Assembly: GCF_001542855.1 (NCBI RefSeq)
Contig: NZ_LNBY01000001.1
Location: 496,001 to 560,000, forward strand
Direction: 5' to 3'
Length of the DNA: 64,000 nucleotides
From: Erythrobacter sp. AP23
GTDB taxonomy: Bacteria > Pseudomonadota > Alphaproteobacteria > Sphingomonadales > Sphingomonadaceae
This document shows positions 46,527-56,018 of the stretch, in pieces. Numbering within the stretch: the first letter of the stretch is position 1; each line of letters starts with the position of its first letter. Below the pieces are notes generated by a model, which saw nothing but the letters and a program-made list of their open reading frames with translations, searched no databases and was not told the origin of the DNA. The position numbers were made by a program, and so were the translations under genes.

Positions 46527-47588
46527 TCAGCCCAGCCCTCGCGCGATCCAGGGTCCGATACGCGTCGCTACCGACAGCGGCAGCTTCTTCCACAGGGCGA
46601 TACCGGAGGAATAGCCGTCGTCCGTAGGATCGATGTTGCGCGCCGTGCGACCGGGCGGGGTCCAGGTCCAGTAGGTGAGCGGAACGGGCTCGAACCCCTG
46701 CCATTTCTTGAAGTTGTAGGGCCCGCTATCGACCTTCGATCGACCGTAGTCGAACCGAGTGCAACCGCGCATCCGGCCGTGGTCCATCAATTCGAAATAG
46801 ATCCGTTCGTTTGCCTTGAGCGCACGCGCCTCGATCCCCCCGCCACCCCAATAGGGCATCACTGCGCCCTCGTGGTAGAGCGACAGCACGCTCGACACTG
46901 CCCGACCTTCGTATACTGCCGTGATGATATTTGCATTCTCACCGAAGTGGTCGAGCACCGCAGCGAACAGCTTACGCGGGAATACAGGCGTTCCGAGATT
47001 ATGGACGCTGTCGGCATAGCAACGATAGAATGCCACCAAATGCTCGGGATCGCGCCCGGTCACGATCTCGAGCGGGGATTTGAGCGCCTTGCGCACTTCC
47101 GCACGGGACTTGCGCGGAAAAGCCAGCAGTTCCGATTCGCGATCTTCTGCCAGCGGTCGCGAGAAGGTGGCATGTTTTCCGGTGATAGCCTGCCAGCCAT
47201 CGGGCGCGGTCCCTCCCCGCAATTCGACCGAACTCACCGCCAGCCGCCGGGCCAGTTCTTCCGCCGCGCGGCACAGCAGCTCGGATGCGGCACCGCTGTC
47301 GGCCAGCGGGCCGCCACCGACGGCAAAACCGCTCGAAACAAGAGCAGGCGCAAACAATGGCGAACGCACCTCGGTCAGCGGCAGCCAGCCGGCTATCACG
47401 CCCGCGCGTTCGGCGACCAGCCCTAGCGCGTTCTGGCGAGTGCCCTTCCCGATCGCGGCCAGCCATGCCGGGCGATGGAACGGCGTCGCGTCATGTTCAG
47501 CGACGAACTCCTCGATCCGTGCGCATTCCCTCGCATCGTTCAGATCGGCCTGCCGAACAGTCACTGCATGGCTTACAGGCGCATTCAT
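46527..47588 (-). CDS. FemAB-like XrtA-associated acyltransferase
   Basis: 353 residues from the ATG overlapping the deacetylase stop (ATGA, 47585-47588). It has the tandem GNAT fold of FemAB proteins. Characteristic parts are FPRKSRAEVRKALKS, the central YADSVHNLGTPVFPR and the C-terminal RFDYGRSKVDSGPYNFKKWQG. In this locus type it probably transfers an acyl or aminoacyl group onto a glycan or lipid precursor; the donor is unknown. The frame reads further upstream, but only inside the deacetylase gene. Confidence 0.9.
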   Translation of the reverse strand: MNAPVSHAVTVRQADLNDARECARIEEFVAEHDATPFHRPAWLAAIGKGTRQNALGLVAERAGVIAGWLPLTEVRSPLFAPALVSSGFAVGGGPLADSGAASELLCRAAEELARRLAVSSVELRGGTAPDGWQAITGKHATFSRPLAEDRESELLAFPRKSRAEVRKALKSPLEIVTGRDPEHLVAFYRCYADSVHNLGTPVFPRKLFAAVLDHFGENANIITAVYEGRAVSSVLSLYHEGAVMPYWGGGGIEARALKANERIYFELMDHGRMRGCTRFDYGRSKVDSGPYNFKKWQGFEPVPLTYWTWTPPGRTARNIDPTDDGYSSGIALWKKLPLSVATRIGPWIARGLG

Positions 47589-48454
47589 GCTGCCCACTCT
47601 AGGCTGAACGGCTTTTCGCGCTCCGCAAGCGCGTCCATCCGATCCCACGCGAAATCGCCGAGCAGGACGGAGAGCTTGTCGGCCATTTTCGCAAGATTGG
47701 TATAGTGCCTGAGGCGCGAGCGCAGCGGCGCTCCAGCGACCCGCGGCTGGTCGGGATCGATCTCCCATGGATGGAAATAGAATACTGCGGGACGACCTTC
47801 GCGATTGACCTGGCCGATCGCCCAGCGGCTGAAGCCGTAGGGCAGCACGCGGAAAAAGCCGCCCCCACCCGCGGCAAGCCGCTTGCCGCGCAGTATGGCG
47901 GTGGTCACCGGGATCTCGACCAGTTCGCTGTCCACCACAGGATTGAAAGCAAACCTCGGTGCCTCACGCCAGCCGTAGTGATCGTGCACCACCGGAGCGA
48001 CGCTGGAAGAATAGGTATAGCCCTGTTCCGCCAGCACCTCGTGCGCCCAGGGATTGCGGGCATCGATCGAAAAGCTGGGCGCGCGGTAACCGGTGATCGC
48101 CTGACCGCCAGCATCCTCGAGAATTGCGCGGGCTTTGGCGAGATCTTCTGCGAATTCGGCAGGCGAGAACGTGAACACGCGCGTGTGGTCATAGCCGTGG
48201 CTCGCCAGTTCGTGCCCGCGTTCGACGATCGCGCGCATGGCGGCCTTATTGCGTTCGGCCACCCAGCCAAGTGTGAAAAAGGTCGCCTTGACCCCCGATC
48301 GATCGAACAGATCGAGTATCCGTGCGACATTGTCGCCCACGCGCAGTTCCAGACCGTCCCAGTCGTGACGCGCGATGGTGGTTTCGAACGCGCCGACCTG
48401 GAACCAGTCTTCTACATCGACCGAAAGGCCGTTGACGATTTTGCTGTCGCTCAA
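47585..48454 (-). CDS. XrtA-system polysaccharide deacetylase
   Basis: 289 residues, NodB-like. The metal and catalytic residues are in LSVDVEDWFQ, SHGYDHTRVF and TGYRAPSFSI. The long C-terminal part with FYFHPWEIDP belongs to the exosortase-associated subfamily. It removes acetyl groups from amino sugars in the polymer or precursor. No signal peptide is seen, as in other members of this group. Confidence 0.93.
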   Translation of the reverse strand: MSDSKIVNGLSVDVEDWFQVGAFETTIARHDWDGLELRVGDNVARILDLFDRSGVKATFFTLGWVAERNKAAMRAIVERGHELASHGYDHTRVFTFSPAEFAEDLAKARAILEDAGGQAITGYRAPSFSIDARNPWAHEVLAEQGYTYSSSVAPVVHDHYGWREAPRFAFNPVVDSELVEIPVTTAILRGKRLAAGGGGFFRVLPYGFSRWAIGQVNREGRPAVFYFHPWEIDPDQPRVAGAPLRSRLRHYTNLAKMADKLSVLLGDFAWDRMDALAEREKPFSLEWAA

Positions 48455-48470
48455 CGCCCCCTCCCCGGCT

Positions 48471-49685
48471 TCAGGCAGCCGCGCGCGAACCCTGCGATTC
48501 GAAATAATCGATCATCATGGTCAGCACGTGGCGCAACGAGCGTTCCTGTTCGTCGAGCCGGGCCTCGATGGATGCGAGGCGCTGGCCGACATCGTCTGGC
48601 AGACCGCCAGAAACGCGTTGTTCGGCCAGCTTCGCGACCTCCCGGCGCAATGCCGCCAAATGCTTGTCGCGCTCGGCGAATCCCGCCTCGATCGCTTCGA
48701 TCTGATGGTCGAGCAGGCCCTTGTCGCGCGCATCCGTGCCCCGGGGCGCACCGGATTCGAGTGTGGGCTCGGGTGCTGCATTCTGACCCTCGTTCTTGGC
48801 GCGGGCGATCGCCTCGGCCGCGGGCAGATCGCGATCGGGGCGAGGCTTGGCCCGGGCTTCGTCGGACGGAGCGGCATCTCCGCTCATTTCCTCGATGACA
48901 GAATCGAGCATGTCGGTATCGAGCAAGTCGCGCTCTTCGACCGCACCGAGCAGGAGCAGGCGGGTCATAACCTGGTTGACCTTGCGCGGAATGCCGCCAG
49001 TTGCTTTGTGAAGCTTTACCCAGAGGCCCTTGTCGAGCTTGGGGTTGCCGTCCCATCCGACGTGACCGAGGCGGTGGAGGACATAGGGTTCGATCTCGCC
49101 GGGCTGCATCGGCTCGAGATGATGCGCGGCGATCACGCGCTGGCGCAGCTGTTCGAGTTCGTCGGAATGCGCGAGCAACTGCTTGAACTCGGGCTGACCG
49201 AGCAGCAGCGTTTGCAAGAGCGGATGCGAACCGAGCTGGAAATTCGACAGCATGCGCAGCTCTTCGAGTGCCCCGATGGACAGATTCTGCGCCTCGTCGA
49301 CGATCAGCAGCGTGCGGCGGCCATTGCGGGCTTCCTCGTGCAGGAACAGCTCGATAGCCGCGAGGTCGGCCGCCTTGTCGCGGCCCGTGACATCGAGGCC
49401 GAAACTGCGTGCGGCGACATGGATCATTTCGTCGCCATCGAGCGCGCTGGTGACCACTTCGCCCACGGTCATGCGATCGTCGTCCAGCTTCTGCTTGAGA
49501 TGCGCAACCAGCGTCGACTTGCCCGAGCCCACCTCACCGGTAATGACCACGAAGCCCTCGCCCTGGTTGAGGCCGTAGCCGAGATAGCTCAGGGCCTTCT
49601 TGTGCGTGACGCTCTCGAAATAGAACGCCGGATCGGGCGTGAGCTGGAAGGGCCGCTCGCTGAAACCGTAGAATTGTTCGTACAT
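48471..49685 (-). CDS. XrtA-associated ATPase (ExeA-like)
   Basis: 404 residues. The Walker A GEVGSGKS is at 50-57 and Walker B LLIVDEAQNL near 127-136, in the GspA/ExeA type AAA ATPase fold starting with YEQFYGFSERPF. A C-terminal region of ~130 residues is Glu/Arg-rich and coiled-coil-like. It probably energises or regulates the export machinery. It lies between the deacetylase and the outer-membrane beta-barrel gene. Confidence 0.92.
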   Translation of the reverse strand: MYEQFYGFSERPFQLTPDPAFYFESVTHKKALSYLGYGLNQGEGFVVITGEVGSGKSTLVAHLKQKLDDDRMTVGEVVTSALDGDEMIHVAARSFGLDVTGRDKAADLAAIELFLHEEARNGRRTLLIVDEAQNLSIGALEELRMLSNFQLGSHPLLQTLLLGQPEFKQLLAHSDELEQLRQRVIAAHHLEPMQPGEIEPYVLHRLGHVGWDGNPKLDKGLWVKLHKATGGIPRKVNQVMTRLLLLGAVEERDLLDTDMLDSVIEEMSGDAAPSDEARAKPRPDRDLPAAEAIARAKNEGQNAAPEPTLESGAPRGTDARDKGLLDHQIEAIEAGFAERDKHLAALRREVAKLAEQRVSGGLPDDVGQRLASIEARLDEQERSLRHVLTMMIDYFESQGSRAAA

Positions 49686-49698
49686 CGCGTGGGTCCTC

Positions 49699-51390
49699 TC
49701 AGAAATCGTAGCGCAGGCCGAGCAGGGCCGAGGCGGTCGTCAGGTCGTCGGCAACGATGTCGCTGTCGAGCATGGAGATCGCCACTGCCGCGCGGGCGGA
49801 CAGGTTGCGGAAGACCTGTTCCGAATAGCTCGCCGATCCGCCGATCACGCGTACATCGTCCGTACCGGCGGTGCCGCTGTCGAACCAGCTGGCATAGGTG
49901 TTGACCGAGAAGTTACCGCGCGGTCCGACCGGGCCCGAAAGGCCTGCGGTCAGGTAATAGCTTTCGTCGACCAGACCATCGGCCAGAGCGAGCACCGTTC
50001 CTGGAGCACCGATGAATTTGCGGCGGTCGTAGCCCGCGCCGACGCCGGCCGTCATGCGGCCAATCTGGCGGGTATAGCTGGCAACGACGCCGCGGCCCCG
50101 GAACACGGAGGAGCGAACCGAGCCGAGCAGTCCGTCGAGACACCCGCTACCGTCGAGCGTGTTGACGCAGCCGGTCAGTTCACCCGTGACCGGGTCGCGC
50201 GTAACGGTAAAGTCGGTGGGCAGCGCGGCCAGGGAGTTGTTGAGGCGTCCACCAAAGCCCTGGATGCTGTCATAGACGCCGATCTGGAGATTGCTGCGGC
50301 TGCTCGGGCGCCAGCTGAAATTGCCGTAGAATGTCTCGCTGTCGTAGCGATGACCAAAACGCGCCTCGAGCTGCGTCCGGCTGCTGGGCGTCCAGACCAC
50401 GCCGACATCCCAGATCAGCCCGCTTGCCTCGAAAGCGATAATGCGCGGGCTGGCTTCGTCTGTGACGAAGCGACCATTGCTGCCGATCACCGGATTGCCG
50501 TCTGCATCGCGCAGCGCATCGCGGCTCGATACTTCGACATCCTCGACACCCGCACCACCGACCACGGCCAGCGTCGGCGTGATCGGCACGGTGACATCGC
50601 CGCGAACATAGGCATCGCGCACGCGCTGATCGAGATTTGAGACGTCTTCCTGATAATAACCGGCGCCAACGGCAAGGCCCACGGGAAGCGGCTGACCCGG
50701 ACGCGTACCCGCACGCACGGTAGCGCTGTGAGTGACGCTTTCGTCAAAGAGGTCGGCCGAGGTGCCCGCAGGTGTCACGAAGTCGGGACCGTCGACGCGA
50801 GTATAGCCGATTCGATAATTCGCGCTGACATCGACGTCGCCGGCGCGGGTTTGCAGGTTGGGTCCGGCGTAGACCGAATAGGTCTGGGTCGAGAGATCGT
50901 CGTCGACCGTCGGATTGAACACCGATCGGCCCTGAGCGTCCACGCGCGTGCTACTGGCCAGCGCACCCGCCTCCACGGTGAGGACGCGTGGCACGATCGA
51001 GGCGTAGCCACGCGCGACGCCGGTGATCGAATCCGAATCCGCACCGTCCGACTGATGCGCGAAATTGCGTTCGTAACGCAGTGAAACGCTACCGCCATTG
51101 TTGCGACCGACGATCGAAGCATCGACGCCTGCGGCGAGCTGGGTATAGGTCAGCACGTCATTGCCCGGCGAGATCTGCCAGCTCGCGATCGTGTTAGCCT
51201 CGATATAGGGATCGATGCTCGTCCGGCCTCGGCTCGCGGACGCGCTTTCGGCCCCGGCTTCGCTCTCGCCGGCTTCGGCGCCCTGATAGGACTGCGCCTG
51301 CAACGGCGCGCCCTGCACCAACGCAGCCGAAAGTGCGACTGCGACGAGGCGGCGGGTTCTTGGACGATAGGCCACGGGTCTACTCCCCAT
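49699..51390 (-). CDS. Outer-membrane beta-barrel protein of the XrtA locus
   Basis: 563 residues from the ATG at 51390, with an Arg-rich signal peptide cleaved near APLQAQ. The mature protein is made of alternating beta strands (short polar/aromatic repeats typical of porin-like barrels) and ends with the C-terminal Phe signature RYDF. It fits the TIGR03016-type PEP-CTERM-system barrel and is presumably the outer-membrane exit or scaffold for the exopolysaccharide. It starts inside the end of the kinase gene (11-base overlap). Confidence 0.9.
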   Translation of the reverse strand: MGSRPVAYRPRTRRLVAVALSAALVQGAPLQAQSYQGAEAGESEAGAESASASRGRTSIDPYIEANTIASWQISPGNDVLTYTQLAAGVDASIVGRNNGGSVSLRYERNFAHQSDGADSDSITGVARGYASIVPRVLTVEAGALASSTRVDAQGRSVFNPTVDDDLSTQTYSVYAGPNLQTRAGDVDVSANYRIGYTRVDGPDFVTPAGTSADLFDESVTHSATVRAGTRPGQPLPVGLAVGAGYYQEDVSNLDQRVRDAYVRGDVTVPITPTLAVVGGAGVEDVEVSSRDALRDADGNPVIGSNGRFVTDEASPRIIAFEASGLIWDVGVVWTPSSRTQLEARFGHRYDSETFYGNFSWRPSSRSNLQIGVYDSIQGFGGRLNNSLAALPTDFTVTRDPVTGELTGCVNTLDGSGCLDGLLGSVRSSVFRGRGVVASYTRQIGRMTAGVGAGYDRRKFIGAPGTVLALADGLVDESYYLTAGLSGPVGPRGNFSVNTYASWFDSGTAGTDDVRVIGGSASYSEQVFRNLSARAAVAISMLDSDIVADDLTTASALLGLRYDF

Positions 51391-52441
51391 ATCCGTAATA
51401 GCTGCCGAACCTGCGACCGCTCGGGCTGAATGTCGCATCGTTGAGCAGAAGCTTGATGTCGGGGCAGGCCGACAGAAGGTCGATCGCGTCCTCGAGCGCG
51501 GCGCGCCCGGTCATGTCGGCGCGAGCCACCAGCAATGCCTGGCCGACATGCTTCGCAAGTTCGGCGGCTGGCGTCGCAGCGAGCGCTGGCGGGCTGTCGA
51601 ACACGATGATCCGATTCGGCGCACCGCGCGTCAGGCTGTTGAGCACCGTCCAGGTGCGCTCGCTGGCGAGATATTCGCTGTCGCGTCCCGTTCGTTTCCC
51701 AGCGGGAAGCACCCACAGGCCGGGAATATCGGTGCCGACGACGACATCCTCGACATTCGCGGCGGGGTCGGCAAGCACGTCCATGAAGCCCTTGCCGCTT
51801 TCGAGGCCGAGATTGCCCATGATCGAAGGCTTGCCGAAATCGGCATCGACCAGCAGCACTTCCAGATCGCGCTCACCCGCCAGCGCGATGGACAGGTTGA
51901 GCGCGCAAAAGGTCTTTCCCTCATTGGGATGCGGCGAACAGACCAGCACGCGGCGCGCCTGCGGCCCTCCCTCGGTCTTGGCCGAAGCCAAGACCTGACG
52001 TTTAACGATCCGGAATTCCTCGAGCAGCGTGGATGCGCCGCCGTCCGGATCGATCAGACCCTGCTCGCGCAAGAGCGAACGCGACACCTCGTGCCTGGCA
52101 CCGCTGAAGGTGATGGCAGGATCGTTCGGTTCGGGCGGTGCGGTGGGCTCCGCAGGCGTCGGGGCCGAGGAGGATGCGGCTTCGCCGATCCAGTCGGAGG
52201 CGCGCCGGGGCGGGGTTTCCCCGGGTGCAGGCTGCACGGCTTGGCGCTTGGGTGCGAATTTCTTGGCCTTGTCGCCTTCAAGCTTGTTCGGCACTGCCGC
52301 CGGAACGAGCTTGTCGAGACCGAACAGCCCGCTGGCACGTTCGAGCAGCGAGCCGCGTTTCGGCTCCTTCGCGACATCCTGCGAGCCATTCTTTTCCCCA
52401 TCCGCAGGCGGCGTGATATTGGTGGGCTTGTTCACTGACAC
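51380..52441 (-). CDS. XrtA-associated tyrosine autokinase (CpsD/CapB-like)
   Basis: 353 residues. A disordered Pro/Ala-rich region (1-105) precedes a BY-kinase domain with Walker A SPHPNEGKT (169-177), Walker A' LLVDADFG (196-203) and FDSPPAL. The C-terminus YYGYG is a small tyrosine cluster, the usual autophosphorylation site. It works with the membrane-bound chain-length protein encoded just upstream to control polymer length. It is cytoplasmic and attached to that partner. Confidence 0.93.
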   Translation of the reverse strand: MSVNKPTNITPPADGEKNGSQDVAKEPKRGSLLERASGLFGLDKLVPAAVPNKLEGDKAKKFAPKRQAVQPAPGETPPRRASDWIGEAASSSAPTPAEPTAPPEPNDPAITFSGARHEVSRSLLREQGLIDPDGGASTLLEEFRIVKRQVLASAKTEGGPQARRVLVCSPHPNEGKTFCALNLSIALAGERDLEVLLVDADFGKPSIMGNLGLESGKGFMDVLADPAANVEDVVVGTDIPGLWVLPAGKRTGRDSEYLASERTWTVLNSLTRGAPNRIIVFDSPPALAATPAAELAKHVGQALLVARADMTGRAALEDAIDLLSACPDIKLLLNDATFSPSGRRFGSYYGYGE

Positions 52442-52450
52442 ATTCCCCCC

Positions 52451-53968
52451 TCAGGCCACCGAGCCGACCTGGACCATTTCGACTACGAGCAGCAGGAAGC
52501 AGACGCCTGCCAACCCTCCGGCACCGGCGAGAAACTGCTTGAGCCGCAGCTTCTCGTGCTTGCGTGCCGCTTCGGTCATCGAGCGTGAAATCGTTCCGAT
52601 GACCGGCAAATCGAGCACCCTTTCGAGCTTGTCGGCAGTGGTGAAGCTGGATTTCAGCTGCCCCATCACGAAGGCCACACCGGCGCCCGCACCGATCCCG
52701 ACGATCAGCACGCCTAGGAGAAGGATCGGGCGGTTGGGCGCCGCCGGTGCGCGCGGTGCGGTGGGCGGGTCGATCACTTCGAACTGGAACGCGCTGCGCT
52801 CGGTTTCGACCTGGCCGCGCAGGCGCATTTCCTCGCGATCCTTGAGCAGGTCGTCATATTTGTCCTTGAGCACTTCATAGTCGCGGCTGATGCGATTGGC
52901 TTCGGCAGCGACGGCGGGCTCGTCCGCCTGCGCCGCAATCAGCGCGGAGATATCCGATTGCAGCGCCGCCTTGCGTGCCTGGAGCGCCTGGACATTGGCC
53001 TGCCGCTCGGCCCTTATCGACATCAGCGAGGTATAGGCCGGATTGGGCGAGCCACCCGAACCGGCGGGTTCGTTGGCCGCCTGTTCGCGCAGCGTCGCGA
53101 TCTGGCGTTGCTGAGCCTGTATGTCGGGATGGCTGTCGGTCAGGCCGCGCGCGCGCATTGCCGCCAATTGCGACTGCGCCTGCAGGAGAGCACCGCGCGC
53201 TCCGCCGCTACCGGCCGTCACGATGCTGGGTGGAGTGCTGGCAATCTGCCCGTTGATGGCCGCCAGCGCGCTTTGTGCGGCGGCGATATCCGCATCGATC
53301 CCGCGCATTTCCGTACGCATGCCCTGCAGACGACCCGTCACTGTCCCGCTGCCACCGATCAGGTCGGGGTGCTGTGCCTCGAACGCAAGGCGGCGCTGTT
53401 CGGCCGCTTCGAGTTCACGTTTGCGATCTTCGAGCTGCTGGTCGAGGAAGGCGATCGTATCGGCAACGTCACCGCGATTGCCGGCAATGTTGGATTCGCG
53501 GAAAATGTCGATCAGGCTCTGCACCACATTTTTGGACAGCGTGGCATTTTCTGAATCGCTCAGGCTCGACTTGCCGATGGTGGCAGTGATCGTGAACAAA
53601 TTGTCCTGCTCGCTCTCGACCACGATGCTGTCGGTCAGGTTCTGGACCGCATTCTGCATCTCATTGTCGGTCGCGACCTTGTCGCCGAGCTTTGTGCTTC
53701 GCACCACCCGCTCGAGATTGACCGCGCTGACCAGCGTTTGGCGGACCTTGGTGATCGCCTGCTTGCCGTCGCCCGAGATATCGAGCTGTTCGGAAAGCAC
53801 GTCCTCGAGCTCGACGTAAATCCGCGCGCGGCTTTCGTAACTGTTGGGGATGAAGCCGACGGCAAGCCAGCCGAGCAGGCACACGCCCCAGGCCACGCCG
53901 AGCGCGATCCAGCGGCGGTTCCATACCGTGTGCAGCGCACTGCGCAATTCGTCGAAGACTTCCTGCAT
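52451..53968 (-). CDS. XrtA-system polysaccharide chain-length determinant (Wzz-like)
   Basis: 505 residues. The first membrane helix is at about 18-38, followed by a long periplasmic coiled coil with EQRRLAFEAQHPDL; a helix around PILLLGVLIVGIGAGAG and a final hydrophobic segment complete it. It sets exopolysaccharide chain length together with the autokinase. The stop lies 10 bases before the kinase ATG. The C-terminal cytoplasmic kinase domain of Wzc is missing, so kinase and chain-length functions are split. Confidence 0.93.
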   Translation of the reverse strand: MQEVFDELRSALHTVWNRRWIALGVAWGVCLLGWLAVGFIPNSYESRARIYVELEDVLSEQLDISGDGKQAITKVRQTLVSAVNLERVVRSTKLGDKVATDNEMQNAVQNLTDSIVVESEQDNLFTITATIGKSSLSDSENATLSKNVVQSLIDIFRESNIAGNRGDVADTIAFLDQQLEDRKRELEAAEQRRLAFEAQHPDLIGGSGTVTGRLQGMRTEMRGIDADIAAAQSALAAINGQIASTPPSIVTAGSGGARGALLQAQSQLAAMRARGLTDSHPDIQAQQRQIATLREQAANEPAGSGGSPNPAYTSLMSIRAERQANVQALQARKAALQSDISALIAAQADEPAVAAEANRISRDYEVLKDKYDDLLKDREEMRLRGQVETERSAFQFEVIDPPTAPRAPAAPNRPILLLGVLIVGIGAGAGVAFVMGQLKSSFTTADKLERVLDLPVIGTISRSMTEAARKHEKLRLKQFLAGAGGLAGVCFLLLVVEMVQVGSVA

Positions 53969-53983
53969 GCCCCCCGCGCTCCC

Positions 53984-54628
53984 TTAGAAGGTGCTTTCGG
54001 GGATGATGATCACATCGCCCGGCTGGAGGAGCACATTGGCCTTGCTGTCGCCGCGCTTGAGCAGGTCGGTGAGGCGCAGCGCATATTCGCGCTGCCGGCC
54101 GAGCTGCTTGTCGAAGCGGATCAGCTTGGCGCGGTTCCCTGCGGCGAATTCGGACAAGCCGCCGACCGCGATCATTGCGTCGAGCACGGTCATGTTGGCC
54201 CGGTAGGGCAGCGAGGCGGGCTGCTCGGTCGCACCGACGATGCGGACCTGCTGGCTGAACGTGCCCGCAAATTCGTTCACGATAACCGAGACCAGCGGAT
54301 CCTCGATATACTGGCTCAGCTGGAGGCGGATATCCTCTTCCAGCATCGAGGGCGTCTTGCCCACCGCAGGCATGTCCTTGACCAGCGGGATGGTGATACG
54401 CCCATCGGGACGGACCTGTATGTTCTCCGCGCCGAGTTCGGGATTGCGCCAGACATGGATCGTCAGCTCGTCGAGCGGGCCGATAACATATTCCTCGCCC
54501 GGCCCTTCCTGCATCGCGACGAATGTCGCGGGCGGGAGTTCGTCACCGCCACCGCGCGCACAGCCGCTCAACACGAGGGTCGACGCAGCGCATCCGGCGA
54601 GGAGCGTGGCAGTTCGGGTAAGGCGCAT
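53984..54628 (-). CDS. XrtA-system polysaccharide export lipoprotein (Wza-like)
   Basis: 214 residues from the ATG at 54628. The lipobox LSGC marks an outer-membrane lipoprotein. The poly_export motif YVIGPLDELTIHVWRNPEL and two SLBB-like repeats follow, ending in LQPGDVIIIPES. It forms the periplasmic/outer-membrane channel for the polymer. It is the first gene of the leftward operon of ten genes. The 163 bases upstream hold no gene, and I found no convincing promoter there. Confidence 0.92.
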   Translation of the reverse strand: MRLTRTATLLAGCAASTLVLSGCARGGGDELPPATFVAMQEGPGEEYVIGPLDELTIHVWRNPELGAENIQVRPDGRITIPLVKDMPAVGKTPSMLEEDIRLQLSQYIEDPLVSVIVNEFAGTFSQQVRIVGATEQPASLPYRANMTVLDAMIAVGGLSEFAAGNRAKLIRFDKQLGRQREYALRLTDLLKRGDSKANVLLQPGDVIIIPESTF

Positions 54629-54791
54629 AAGTGGTTTCCCTGGCATCGTCCGCAGGCGATCGCGGACGCGAAAGGCGCCCGCTAATCCCCTATTTGGATC
54701 AATCATTGCCCGAAAAAGGTGAACAGACCGTTAGCCATGGTGCCGCGTAGTCGCATAAATCTCGGGATTCTTGGCATTTAGCGTGCGGTTT

Positions 54792-56018
54792 TCAGACCAG
54801 CATTTCCTCTGCCGGCCCCTGTCCCAAAAAGGCACTGGGAGAGGCGCTTGCACCATAGGCTCCGGCGCAGAACACGGCCACCAGATCGCCGACTTCGGCT
54901 CGCGGCAGATGCGCCTTGTCGGCAAGCCGGTCGAGCGGGGTACACAGGCACCCGACCACATTCGCGGTCTCTTCCGCCTCGGCATCGAAGCGGCTGGCGA
55001 TCGCCACGGGGTAATTGCGCCGCACCACCGTGCCGAAATTGCCCGAGGCGGCGAGCTGGTGATGCAATCCGCCATCGGTGACTAGGTAGGTTTCGCCGTA
55101 GCTTTCCTTGCGATCGACGATGCGGGTCAGATAAACTCCAGCCTCGCCAACCAGATAGCGACCGAGTTCGAGGAACAGCTCCGCCCCGGCCAGCGTGTCC
55201 GGCAGTTCCGCGAAACGCCGGTCGAGCGCGTGACCGACCGCCGCGATATCGAGCGGCTTGTCGCCGGGGAAATAGGGAATGCCGAAGCCGCCGCCCATGT
55301 TCAGCTTGGGCAGGTTCACGCCCGCCTCGCTTGCCAGCCGGTCCGCGCAATCGAGCACCTTGGCCTGCATGTCGATCACCGCCTCGGCCGACAGCGCCTG
55401 GCTGCCGGTAAAGATGTGCAGACCGCGGAAATCGCAGCCCGCACCGATTATCGAGCGGATCAGTGCCGGAACGCGCTCGGCATCGATGCCGAAGGGCTTG
55501 GGGCCGCCGCCCATCTTCATGCCCGAGCCCTTGAGCTCGAAATCGGGATTGACGCGAATGGCGAGGCTGGGCGTCTTGCCCAACCGTTCGGCGATCGCCA
55601 GCGCGCGTTCGGCCTCGCTCTCGCTTTCGAGGTTTAGCGTAACCCCGGAACCGATGGCCGCTTCGAGTTCGGAATCGCGCTTGCCGGGTCCGGCAAAGCT
55701 CACGCGCGACAGGTCGAAATCGACGGCGCGGACCATGTCCAGCTCACCGCCCGAGGCAATGTCGAGCCCGTCGGCTAGTGTAGAAACGAACTTAAGAAGT
55801 GGTGCGAAGCTATTGGCCTTTATCGCATAATTGATCTTCAATCTATCCGGCATTGCGGCCCGCAAATCGGCAAAGCGCTGCGCAATGCGGTCACGCGAAT
55901 AAACGAATAGCGGCGTCCGCCCGATCGCTTCGACCCAGTGGCTCGCGGGCGCACCACCGATTGCCAGTTCGCCGTCGATCGCTTCGTAGCCGGCGGGAAT
56001 GGGACCCAGTGGCTTCAT
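54792..56018 (-). CDS. PLP-dependent decarboxylase, exosortase A-associated
   Basis: 408 residues of the alanine-racemase-like/DAP-ornithine-decarboxylase fold (group IV). Lys67 in NYAIKANS binds pyridoxal phosphate, and the Gly-rich loop GGGFGIPYF is at ~235. A Cys-containing segment CLCTPLD matches the active-site region. It would decarboxylate an amino acid, possibly linked to the adjacent ligase and acyl carrier protein. It overlaps the ligase stop (ATGA, 56015-56018). Confidence 0.93.
   Translation of the reverse strand: MKPLGPIPAGYEAIDGELAIGGAPASHWVEAIGRTPLFVYSRDRIAQRFADLRAAMPDRLKINYAIKANSFAPLLKFVSTLADGLDIASGGELDMVRAVDFDLSRVSFAGPGKRDSELEAAIGSGVTLNLESESEAERALAIAERLGKTPSLAIRVNPDFELKGSGMKMGGGPKPFGIDAERVPALIRSIIGAGCDFRGLHIFTGSQALSAEAVIDMQAKVLDCADRLASEAGVNLPKLNMGGGFGIPYFPGDKPLDIAAVGHALDRRFAELPDTLAGAELFLELGRYLVGEAGVYLTRIVDRKESYGETYLVTDGGLHHQLAASGNFGTVVRRNYPVAIASRFDAEAEETANVVGCLCTPLDRLADKAHLPRAEVGDLVAVFCAGAYGASASPSAFLGQGPAEEMLV

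Noticed and set aside
54629..54791. A promoter for the Wza-like gene and its operon
   Set aside because: TAGGGG and TAGCGG boxes exist on the minus strand but no acceptable -35 box lies 16-18 bases upstream. Left uncalled.
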